From IMG/VR virus record IMGVR_UViG_3300041403_000394, positions 1 through 20,734 of that record: a stretch of 20,734 nucleotides of DNA. One strand, 5' to 3'. Origin of the DNA: a virus. The number at the start of each line of letters is the position of its first letter. Position 1 is the first letter of the stretch. This document shows, piece after piece, positions 1 to 5,271 of this stretch. A model generated the notes under the pieces. That model did no database searches. It had not been told where the DNA came from and saw only the letters and a list, made by a program, of their open reading frames with translations. The translations under genes and the position numbers were made by a program.

Positions 1-2
1 TA

Positions 3-647
3 GAAGCTAAACTCGTAGCAGTAACACAACCAGTACTAGGTACACCTGCAAGTAATGCTGAAGACCTTGTAGCTTTCTGTGCTCGTGTCTCTAGTGGTCG
101 TGAGTATGAGGATCGTGGTAAAGACTACCAAGGCTTACTTAAGTATTGTATCCGTAACAAGCACTGGTCAATCTTTGAGATGGCTAACGCTGTAGTAGAG
201 GTTAAGGCACCAAGGGACATCTCACGTCAGCTTCTACGCCACCGTAGCTTTAGCTTTCAGGAGTTTAGTCAGCGGTATTCTGATGATATTGATTTTTGTG
301 TTAGAGAGACTCGTGAGCAAGACTACAAAAACAGACAGAACAGTTTTGATAGCAACTCTATGTTTGTTGAAGATGCAAGCCTTGAACTCATAGAGTACGT
401 AGGAGGGGTATATAATGAACTAATAGAGCGGGATGTAGCTAAAGAGTGCGCTCGTGTGGTTCTACCTGAAGGTCTGACTATGAGTACCCTATACGTCAAT
501 GGGACACTACGTTCTTGGCTACACTATCTTGAGGTACGAGATGACATTGGGGTAACACAGAAGGAGCATGTGATGCTTGCACGAGAAATTCGTAAGGCAC
601 TTGAACCAGCTTTCCCAACCGTACTAGGACTTAGTAATGAAACCTGA
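3..647 (+). CDS. thyX: Flavin-dependent thymidylate synthase ThyX (5' end outside window)
   Basis: ThyX makes dTMP from dUMP using methylene-tetrahydrofolate, FAD and NADPH. The frame is open from base 3, so the gene enters from the left edge. The upstream codons read clearly as ThyX (AFCARVSSG, then NKHWSIFEM), so the internal ATG at 180 is not the start. The family signature RHRX7S is intact at about visible residues 79-89 (RHRSFSFQEFS), followed by QRY, which binds dUMP and flavin. About 214 residues are visible, close to the full family length of roughly 220-250. The stop overlaps the next gene by 11 bases, which suggests one operon. With the ribonucleotide reductase and MazG-like gene downstream it forms a phage nucleotide-supply pathway. 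Very sure of the family. Confidence 0.96.
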   Translation, partial: EAKLVAVTQPVLGTPASNAEDLVAFCARVSSGREYEDRGKDYQGLLKYCIRNKHWSIFEMANAVVEVKAPRDISRQLLRHRSFSFQEFSQRYSDDIDFCVRETREQDYKNRQNSFDSNSMFVEDASLELIEYVGGVYNELIERDVAKECARVVLPEGLTMSTLYVNGTLRSWLHYLEVRDDIGVTQKEHVMLAREIRKALEPAFPTVLGLSNET

Positions 648-1374
648 TCTAGTAAACAAGTGCTTGATTGATGGTGATATTGTAGCCTACCGATGCTCTG
701 CTGCTACTGAAGACACCATAGTTGAGGAGACTTACAATTATGTAGATGAGGTTATGTCACACATCATAGGAGAGACTGTAGTTTTTTCTATGGGTGATTC
801 AGTTAAGACCTATCTGACTGGTAAGAGCAACTTTCGTTATACTATCGCTAAAACAGCACCGTACAAAGGTAACAGAAGTGGTAAGCCTAGACCTATCCAT
901 TTGGCAGCAGCAAGGGACTACTTAGTGAGGGAATACGGAGCAATCATATCACAAGGCTGTGAGGCAGACGATCTTATCGCTATGGAGGTTATGAAGCATG
1001 ATCCTGAGAGTACAGTGATTGCCAGTATCGACAAAGACTTCAAGACTGTACCTTGCTGGATGTTTAACTTTGTGAAGAACACTTGGGAGTATTCTACAGA
1101 ATGGGATGCACTTAAGTACTTCTACACTCAGGTGCTTACTGGTGATAGTGCTGACAACATCAAGGGCATTCATAAGGTTGGACCCAAGACAGCAGAGAAG
1201 ATACTTGATGGTGCTACTACTGAGATGGGGCTGTATCAGAAGTGTGTAGAGGCTTATGAAGGGGATACTGATAGAGTGTTAGAGAATGGTCGTCTGTTGC
1301 ATCTCCAGCGTTATCCTAAGCAACTGTGGTCACCGCCTGAGGTGATGGAGGAGCCACCTAATGGAAAGTATTAA
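637..1374 (+). CDS. 5'-3' exonuclease, FEN/T7 gp6-T5 D15-like
   Basis: A 245-residue nuclease of the flap endonuclease family, which removes RNA primers and degrades DNA 5' to 3' during phage replication. The acidic metal-binding motifs occur in family order: DGD at residues 12-14, EADDL at 109-113, SIDKDF at 130-135, and TGDSADN at 168-174. A helix-hairpin-helix follows (GIHKVGPKTAEKIL, about 177-190) that grips duplex DNA. The length matches stand-alone phage exonucleases rather than the N-terminal domain of a Pol I. It starts 11 bases inside thyX, so translation is probably coupled. It may act with the endonuclease I gene just downstream in host DNA breakdown and recombination, as gp6 and gp3 do in T7; that pairing is inference. 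Confidence 0.93.
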   Translation: MKPDLVNKCLIDGDIVAYRCSAATEDTIVEETYNYVDEVMSHIIGETVVFSMGDSVKTYLTGKSNFRYTIAKTAPYKGNRSGKPRPIHLAAARDYLVREYGAIISQGCEADDLIAMEVMKHDPESTVIASIDKDFKTVPCWMFNFVKNTWEYSTEWDALKYFYTQVLTGDSADNIKGIHKVGPKTAEKILDGATTEMGLYQKCVEAYEGDTDRVLENGRLLHLQRYPKQLWSPPEVMEEPPNGKY

Positions 1375-1386
1375 AGGAGAAATTAC

Positions 1387-1647
1387 ATGAAGAATAAAAT
1401 TCAAGTGGTTTGTATATTTGACCCAGATGGAAATATCTGGAGTACGCCCAAAGGTAAAAACTCTTGGGGTTCAATTTCAGCAGCAAAAAACGCTTGGGGT
1501 TGTCATACTTGGCTAGACGATGGCCCTAACAAATACAACCCAAAACTACGATCTAGGCGACAAGGTAAATGGTCTAAAGGTGCTGAAGGTTGGGAAGTGA
1601 GGGTAGTACAAGAGTACACTCTGGTACCTAAACATGAAACGGAGTGA
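1387..1647 (+). CDS. Hypothetical protein, tryptophan-rich, 86 aa
   Basis: Not recognised. It has a good ribosome-binding site (AAGGAG at 1374-1379, seven bases before the ATG). The protein is small, basic and soluble-looking, with no signal or membrane segment. Tryptophans are spread along it (IWSTPKGK, SWGSISAAKNAWG, HTWLDD, GKWSKG, GWEVRV), and it has a central basic stretch, KLRSRRQGKWSK. Its C-terminus overlaps the endonuclease I start by 14 bases. The position between two nucleases suggests a role in DNA processing, but this is context only. Coding is supported by the ribosome site, operon packing and lack of a competing frame. Confidence 0.78.
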   Translation: MKNKIQVVCIFDPDGNIWSTPKGKNSWGSISAAKNAWGCHTWLDDGPNKYNPKLRSRRQGKWSKGAEGWEVRVVQEYTLVPKHETE

Positions 1648-2002
1648 CTTCAGAAGTGGCCTAGAGTATAAGGTAGCTAAACAACTAGAAGACCTTGGTG
1701 TAGCTTATGAGTATGAGCAGACTAAAGTAACTTACCAAAGGAAGCCTAGTAAGTATCTTGTTGACTTTGAACTACCCAATGGTATTATGGTAGAGACTAA
1801 AGGTAGGTTCACTTCTAGCGATAGGGCAAAGCACTTGTTGATTAAGGAGCAACACCCTGAGTTGGATATTAGATTCGTCTTTAGTAATGCTAGGAATAAA
1901 CTTAACAAAGCCTCTAAGACCACTTATGGTGATTGGTGTGATAAGCATGGATTTAAGTGGGCTGAAAAGGAAGTGCCAGAGGATTGGATAGATGAAAGTT
2001 GA
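1634..2002 (+). CDS. Endonuclease I (Holliday junction resolvase, T7 gp3-like)
   Basis: A 122-residue enzyme of the T7 endonuclease I family, which cuts Holliday and other branched DNA and helps degrade host DNA. It has the family start FRSGLEYKVAKQLE, then YLVDFELPNGIMVETKGRF. The catalytic set matches: E11, D44, E54 and K56, equivalent to E20, D55, E65 and K67 of T7 gp3. The length is slightly below the T7 protein (149 aa). The start lies inside the preceding gene with a weak ribosome site, so it probably depends on coupled translation. The stop overlaps a 48-residue gene by 11 bases. Confidence 0.93.
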   Translation: MKRSDFRSGLEYKVAKQLEDLGVAYEYEQTKVTYQRKPSKYLVDFELPNGIMVETKGRFTSSDRAKHLLIKEQHPELDIRFVFSNARNKLNKASKTTYGDWCDKHGFKWAEKEVPEDWIDES

Positions 2003-2138
2003 TGAAATAGAACAAGAGTACTGGTGGGAGATTAAGGCATACCTTGAAAAGCCTACTGAAGATAACCTTTTACGTTTGTTGGAGGAAGTCTACACAGATG
2101 CCTATAATGAGGGGCATTTCCAAGGGTCCTACCAATGA
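1992..2138 (+). CDS. Hypothetical acidic miniprotein, 48 aa
   Basis: A small gene filling the space between endonuclease I and the next unknown gene. The ATG at 1992 has AGAGG at 1978-1982, nine bases upstream. It reads 48 residues to a TGA that overlaps the next start as ATGA. The product is acidic (about a dozen Glu/Asp), begins MKVDEIEQEYWWEIKAYLE and is predicted to be mostly helical, with no membrane segment. Family not recognised. Overlaps on both sides (11 bases upstream, 4 downstream) argue strongly that it is translated. Acidic phage miniproteins are often inhibitors of host enzymes or DNA mimics, but nothing in the sequence proves that here. Confidence 0.7.
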   Translation: MKVDEIEQEYWWEIKAYLEKPTEDNLLRLLEEVYTDAYNEGHFQGSYQ

Positions 2139-2365
2139 CTAACAAAATCCTAGTATGGAAGGTAGAGGCTGGTCCTCTTAGTATTTCAGACATTGATGAG
2201 GATGCTTTGGATACTGGGGAAACTATGGTAACCCTTCTAGTAAGTGACCCTGATGATCCAGATAACTATGGGGACTTGGACTTGTGGTTTCCTACCTTTG
2301 ATGATTGCTATAGTTTCTGTAGTGATCTACACAAATCTATGGAACCTTTGGAGATTGAATTGTAA
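2135..2365 (+). CDS. Hypothetical acidic protein, 76 aa
   Basis: Not recognised. The product is soluble and strongly acidic, with aspartate-rich patches (ISDIDEDALD, then SDPDDPDNYGDLD) and an end LHKSMEPLEIEL. It has two cysteines close together in the middle (DDCYSFCSD). It starts in an ATGA overlap with the 48-residue gene, and its TAA overlaps the next ATG as TAATG, so it is part of a translationally coupled run. No signal peptide or membrane segment is visible. Confidence 0.75.
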   Translation: MTNKILVWKVEAGPLSISDIDEDALDTGETMVTLLVSDPDDPDNYGDLDLWFPTFDDCYSFCSDLHKSMEPLEIEL

Positions 2366-2448
2366 TGGAACAGATAACTTTTTGGGTAGTAATCGGTATC
2401 GTATGTATAGTGGCATGGATTTTAGGAGCTTGGTTGAGTGATGACTAA
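2365..2448 (+). CDS. Candidate single-pass membrane microprotein, 27 aa
   Basis: The ATG at 2365 shares its A with the stop of the gene before (TAATG) and reads 27 residues to a TAA at 2446-2448, overlapping the metallophosphoesterase start. The peptide is MEQITF, then one hydrophobic helix of about 17-18 residues (WVVIGIVCIVAWILGAWL), then SDD. This is a textbook single membrane span with charged ends. Its ribosome site is weak (GGAG at 2350-2353, 11 bases upstream), but coupling from the previous stop could serve. Without this gene there would be a 70-base gap in an otherwise gapless operon. Function unknown. Confidence 0.55.
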   Translation: MEQITFWVVIGIVCIVAWILGAWLSDD

Positions 2449-3214
2449 AACAGTAGTAGTGTGGAGTTGTGCTCATGCAGACCCATCAGCAGGTAATGAG
2501 CGGTTTGATTGGTTGGCTTCCTTCCTCTATGACCTAAAGCCTGATATGTGTGTTGACTTAGGGGACGGTGCGGATATGCGTTCCCTTAATACTTATGATA
2601 CTCGTTATCCACAGGCAATCGTAAACCAGAACTACGAAGAGGATATTAATAGCTACAATGATTCTCAAGAGCGTCTACGCTGGAAGTTTCGTTACTCTAA
2701 GAAGAAGCGTCCTTTCTGGGTAGGGTTTGAAGGTAACCACGAGAATCGCATTAAGAAGGCAATAGCACATGATCCAAGACTTGAGGGACAAAGATACGGG
2801 GTATCCTTCAGCCATCTTCAAACGAAGCACTGGTTCGATGAATACCACGAGTACGAGAATAGCGCCCCCAGTATCGCTTCTTACGATGGGATTCTCTACA
2901 GCCATTTCTTTAGTTCTGGTAACTACGGTACAGCTACTTCTGGTACTCATCACGCTTATACCCTCCTACAAAATAATAACAGTAGTAGCACTTGTGGTCA
3001 TAGTCATAAACGCAGTCTTTATTTTAAGGACGGTTCTTTGCCTACTGGCATTATCGGGTGTGTTGTCGGCTGCTACAAAGGGAAAGACGAAGCATGGGCT
3101 GGCCAAGCAAACAAAGATTGGTGGAGAGGTGTCGTGGTCAAACGAGAGTTATCGAATGGATACTACGAACCTCAGTTTATCTCGCTTGAGAGCCTTAGAA
3201 GGGAGTATGGATGA
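2438..3214 (+). CDS. Calcineurin-like metallophosphoesterase
   Basis: About 257 residues of the binuclear-metal phosphoesterase fold. Motifs in order: CAHAD near residue 11 (at the usual DxH position), LGDGADM (GD motif), EGNHENR (GNH[ED] motif), YSHFF (metal histidine) and CGHSHKR (GHxH motif). The first metal-binding aspartate seems to be a cysteine (see findings). The substrate is unknown; phage members are variously proposed as nucleases or nucleotide phosphatases. Two start codons are adjacent, GTG 2438 and ATG 2441. AGGAG at 2424-2428 lies nine bases before the GTG and twelve before the ATG, so the GTG is kept but the choice is open. The stop overlaps the next ATG as ATGA. Confidence 0.9.
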   Translation: MMTKTVVVWSCAHADPSAGNERFDWLASFLYDLKPDMCVDLGDGADMRSLNTYDTRYPQAIVNQNYEEDINSYNDSQERLRWKFRYSKKKRPFWVGFEGNHENRIKKAIAHDPRLEGQRYGVSFSHLQTKHWFDEYHEYENSAPSIASYDGILYSHFFSSGNYGTATSGTHHAYTLLQNNNSSSTCGHSHKRSLYFKDGSLPTGIIGCVVGCYKGKDEAWAGQANKDWWRGVVVKRELSNGYYEPQFISLESLRREYG

Positions 3215-3648
3215 AATCTTGTAATAAGTGTAAAACAACCAAACCTCTTTCTTCTTACTATGCAGATTCCCGCAATAAGGACGGCAGGAAAGGTGTTTGT
3301 AAGGAGTGTAACAACTCTACGAAAAGATTGCGTAGGTCTGACCCTTCAGTGAGGGAGGCGGAAAATCTAAAGAGGTCTAAATCTCGGAACAGTAGAAAGG
3401 AAAACCTTAAATATAGGTACAACTTAACGATAGAAGATTATGACAATATGGTGACCCAACAAAATGGGTTGTGTCTTATTTGTGAGAAAAGTCTGCCAGA
3501 GTACCCGCACATAGATCATTGTCATAAAACCGATGTTGTTAGAGGTATCTTGTGCCCAAACTGTAATACTAGCTTGGGTAAGTTTAACGATGATCCTAAG
3601 TTGCTACGTAGGGCTGCTGATTATCTAGAATCAAGGGGGCATAGATGA
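3211..3648 (+). CDS. Endonuclease VII-type HNH nuclease (recombination endonuclease VII family)
   Basis: A 145-residue protein with an N-terminal zinc-binding pair (CNKCKTT ... CKECN, residues 4-34) and a C-terminal endonuclease VII/HNH core: LKYRYNLTIEDYDNM, then CLICEKSL, HIDHCHKT and ILCPNCNTSLGKF, with the family tail DDPKLLRRAADYL. The H-D-H of HIDHCH is the catalytic centre, and the CxxC pairs bind structural zinc. Phage members are either junction resolvases like T4 gp49 or free-standing homing-type nucleases. Since the operon already has an endonuclease I, a selfish or redundant role is possible. It is joined to both neighbours by exact ATGA overlaps, so if it was inserted the junctions were neat. 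Confidence 0.9.
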   Translation: MKSCNKCKTTKPLSSYYADSRNKDGRKGVCKECNNSTKRLRRSDPSVREAENLKRSKSRNSRKENLKYRYNLTIEDYDNMVTQQNGLCLICEKSLPEYPHIDHCHKTDVVRGILCPNCNTSLGKFNDDPKLLRRAADYLESRGHR

Positions 3649-4178
3649 GTAAGAGGAGTGACTTTGAGAAAGTACCTAAAGACTTCTACCCAACTACCGA
3701 TCCTAGAGCTATCCCTGAACAGATGGTTACATTCCTAAGAGGTAAGACTTATGCGGAGCCATGCTATGGTGATGGTGACCTAGAGGATTTACTTATGGAT
3801 GTAGCTACCTGTAATTGGCGTAGTGACATCAGGGAGACTGTAGGCTCTTCTAAGGTAATGGATGCTATGTGCCTATCAAAAGAAGATATTGCTAGGTGCG
3901 ACTTGATAGTAACTAACCCCCCATTTTCTAAAGATGTACTCTTACCCATGATCGACCACTTTGTTAGTCTTAAACCAACTTGGTTGTTGTTACCTGCTGA
4001 CTACATGCACAATAAGTATTTTAGTGATTACATGAGTAGGTGCCGTAAGGTAGTATCTGTAGGAAGACTTAAGTGGTTCAAGGATAGTAAGCATACATCT
4101 ACAGATAACTTTGCTTGGTACTTCTGGCCTAAAGGTGCTACAACAGATGGGGTGACATACTTCTATGGTAGGGACTAA
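3645..4178 (+). CDS. DNA N6-adenine methyltransferase (phage Dam-like)
   Basis: A 177-residue enzyme predicted to transfer a methyl group from S-adenosylmethionine to adenine N6. The cofactor region is AEPCYGDGDL (about residues 37-46), in place of the usual FxGxG-type motif I, and the catalytic motif IV is TNPPFS (about 90-95), the NPPF form typical of N6-adenine enzymes. The preceding hydrophobic strand (CDLIV) and following LLPADY fit the fold. It is short, with no obvious target-recognition domain, like other stand-alone phage adenine methylases that protect phage DNA. No partner restriction enzyme is visible. It starts in an ATGA overlap with the HNH gene. Confidence 0.85.
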   Translation: MSKRSDFEKVPKDFYPTTDPRAIPEQMVTFLRGKTYAEPCYGDGDLEDLLMDVATCNWRSDIRETVGSSKVMDAMCLSKEDIARCDLIVTNPPFSKDVLLPMIDHFVSLKPTWLLLPADYMHNKYFSDYMSRCRKVVSVGRLKWFKDSKHTSTDNFAWYFWPKGATTDGVTYFYGRD

Positions 4179-4185
4179 AGAATTT

Positions 4186-4512
4186 ATGACAGTATATACA
4201 CCAGACAGATGGGTAGTATTTAAGTTTGGGGGTGATGATCCACACTGTAGAGTTCTTGGCGGTTGGTCAGGTGATTACCTTGGAAGTTATAGCTGGAGGC
4301 TTAACTCAGGGGTCACTGAACACGACTTTGACGGGGACTATTGGTACTTCTATGGTTCTTCTGGTAGTTGCTATAAGTGTTATGTAGATAACTACGGGTT
4401 CACAAGTGTGTCAGCAGGTGTCTACGATAAGCTCAAAGATGGGTATGGTGATGATGTGCTTCTATTGGATGACCAAGAGTGGATCAAGGAGGGTTGGGAG
4501 TGGAACTTGTAG
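4186..4512 (+). CDS. Hypothetical phage protein, 108 aa
   Basis: No function recognised, although the N-terminal pattern (TPDRWVVFKF, then LGGWSGDYLGSYSWRLNSG) resembles a widespread uncharacterised phage protein. It is aromatic- and glycine-rich, with repeated Tyr-Trp-Phe stretches (DGDYWYFYGSSGSCYKCY) and an acidic end. No membrane segment. An ATG at 4165 would add seven residues and overlap the methyltransferase. The ATG at 4186, seven bases after that gene's stop, gives the natural-looking N-terminus MTVYTPDRW and is preferred. Confidence 0.75.
   Translation: MTVYTPDRWVVFKFGGDDPHCRVLGGWSGDYLGSYSWRLNSGVTEHDFDGDYWYFYGSSGSCYKCYVDNYGFTSVSAGVYDKLKDGYGDDVLLLDDQEWIKEGWEWNL
4486..4492 (+). promoter_or_regulatory. 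Strong Shine-Dalgarno deciding the GTG start at 4500
   Basis: AAGGAGG ends seven bases before GTG 4500. The alternative GTG at 4479 lies upstream of this site and cannot use it, so the site fixes the start of the following small gene. Confidence 0.75.
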
Positions 4513-4682
4513 AAAGGTACTACGTACAATACGATAAGATGGCTAATGAGTGGGAAGTCTGGGAGAACAACGGTAAGTTCTGCTTTCCTACGTTTATCTG
4601 TTCTAGTGACAACAAAGAGACTTGCCTAATGCTACGGGATGCACTAAATAGCTTTCCACACGAACTAGGGGACTACTTATGA
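4500..4682 (+). CDS. Hypothetical protein, 60 aa
   Basis: Not recognised. It starts with GTG, directed by a near-perfect Shine-Dalgarno, and overlaps the preceding gene by 13 bases. The product begins MELVERYYVQYDKM and has a short strand-rich middle (EWEVWENNGKFCFPTF) and a helical end with CLMLRDALNSF. No membrane segment. Its TGA overlaps the MazG-like start as ATGA, so it belongs to the coupled operon. The composition suggests a small alpha-beta protein; function unknown. Confidence 0.72.
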   Translation: MELVERYYVQYDKMANEWEVWENNGKFCFPTFICSSDNKETCLMLRDALNSFPHELGDYL

Positions 4683-5098
4683 TTACACATGAAGATATCG
4701 AAGCCTTCTCTGATAGCTATGCTTATTGGAGTGAGCCTGACAACCACTACGCAACTCCTATGGACATGGTGAAATACTTCAAGAAGTTTACTGGTCAGGA
4801 TGGTACACCACAACTGTACTCACGTCTGATTATGGAGGAGTATGATGAGTGGAAACAAGAGTTACTTCAGATCAATGGAGACCGCACATCAGAACTTAAA
4901 GAACTTGCTGACTTGGTATATGTAATCTATGGGTATGCCTTGAGCAAGGGTTGGAACCTTGATGAGGCTCTTTACCGTGTTCATGTGAATAATGTATTGA
5001 GGGTGACACAACCTGATGGGACTATCAAGCGGCGTGAGGATGGAAAGATTATGAAGCGTGAGAATGCACCTAAGGTACGATTGGATGATCTTGTATGA
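4679..5098 (+). CDS. MazG-like nucleotide pyrophosphohydrolase
   Basis: A 139-residue all-alpha NTP pyrophosphatase-like protein. MazG-type enzymes hydrolyse (d)NTPs to monophosphates plus pyrophosphate and bind magnesium through an EExxE...ExxD set, visible here as E53-E54-x-x-E57 (IMEEYDEWKQEL) and E75-x-x-D78 (KELADLVYVIYGYA), followed by the family helix WNLDEALYRVHVNN. In phages this may prune the dNTP pool or alter host alarmone levels; the target cannot be read from sequence. The basic C-terminus (TIKRREDGKIMKREN) is typical of phage relatives. It lies just upstream of the DUF1127 gene and the reductase, each joined by ATGA overlaps. Confidence 0.9.
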   Translation: MITHEDIEAFSDSYAYWSEPDNHYATPMDMVKYFKKFTGQDGTPQLYSRLIMEEYDEWKQELLQINGDRTSELKELADLVYVIYGYALSKGWNLDEALYRVHVNNVLRVTQPDGTIKRREDGKIMKRENAPKVRLDDLV

Positions 5099-5271
5099 AC
5101 TGGATAGTACGATACTGGAACTACCTAAAGACTTGGCGATACCACCGACAGGTAATCAAAGAGTTGAACCAACTAAGTGACCAACAACTAAAAGATATGG
5201 GCATCAACCGTGGCGACATTGATCGTCTTGTGTGGCTTGAATCAGATAAACAAAAACGAGGAACTAAATGA
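5095..5271 (+). CDS. DUF1127 (YjiS-like) miniprotein, 58 aa
   Basis: This small gene fits exactly between the MazG-like gene and the reductase, with an ATGA overlap at each end. The first part is aromatic and basic (MNWIVRYWNYLKTWRYHR). Residues 18-43 match the DUF1127 pattern: EL at 23-24, LSD at 27-29, L32-x-D34-x-G36-I37, R39, then DI at 41-42. DUF1127 proteins are abundant in Alphaproteobacteria and also occur in enterobacteria; some, such as CcaF1 of Rhodobacter, bind RNA and affect RNA turnover. A phage copy could be an acquired host regulator. Family assignment is from pattern only, but the spacing of the conserved positions is complete. Confidence 0.82.
   Translation: MNWIVRYWNYLKTWRYHRQVIKELNQLSDQQLKDMGINRGDIDRLVWLESDKQKRGTK

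Noticed and set aside
180-647. Reading thyX as a complete gene from ATG 180
   Set aside because: Codons before 180 continue in frame to base 3 with ThyX-specific blocks, so the ATG is internal and the gene is cut by the window edge.
2769-3224. A 151-residue frame inside the metallophosphoesterase gene
   Set aside because: It lies in another frame of a gene with all its motifs, has no ribosome site, and its hydrophobic stretches come from codon shadows.
3645-4178. Restriction-modification system around the adenine methyltransferase
   Set aside because: No restriction or specificity subunit is adjacent; the neighbouring HNH protein is of the endonuclease VII type and not a recognisable restriction partner.
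4479-4682. GTG 4479 as the start of the 60-residue gene
   Set aside because: The strong Shine-Dalgarno at 4486-4492 lies downstream of it and is spaced correctly for GTG 4500.
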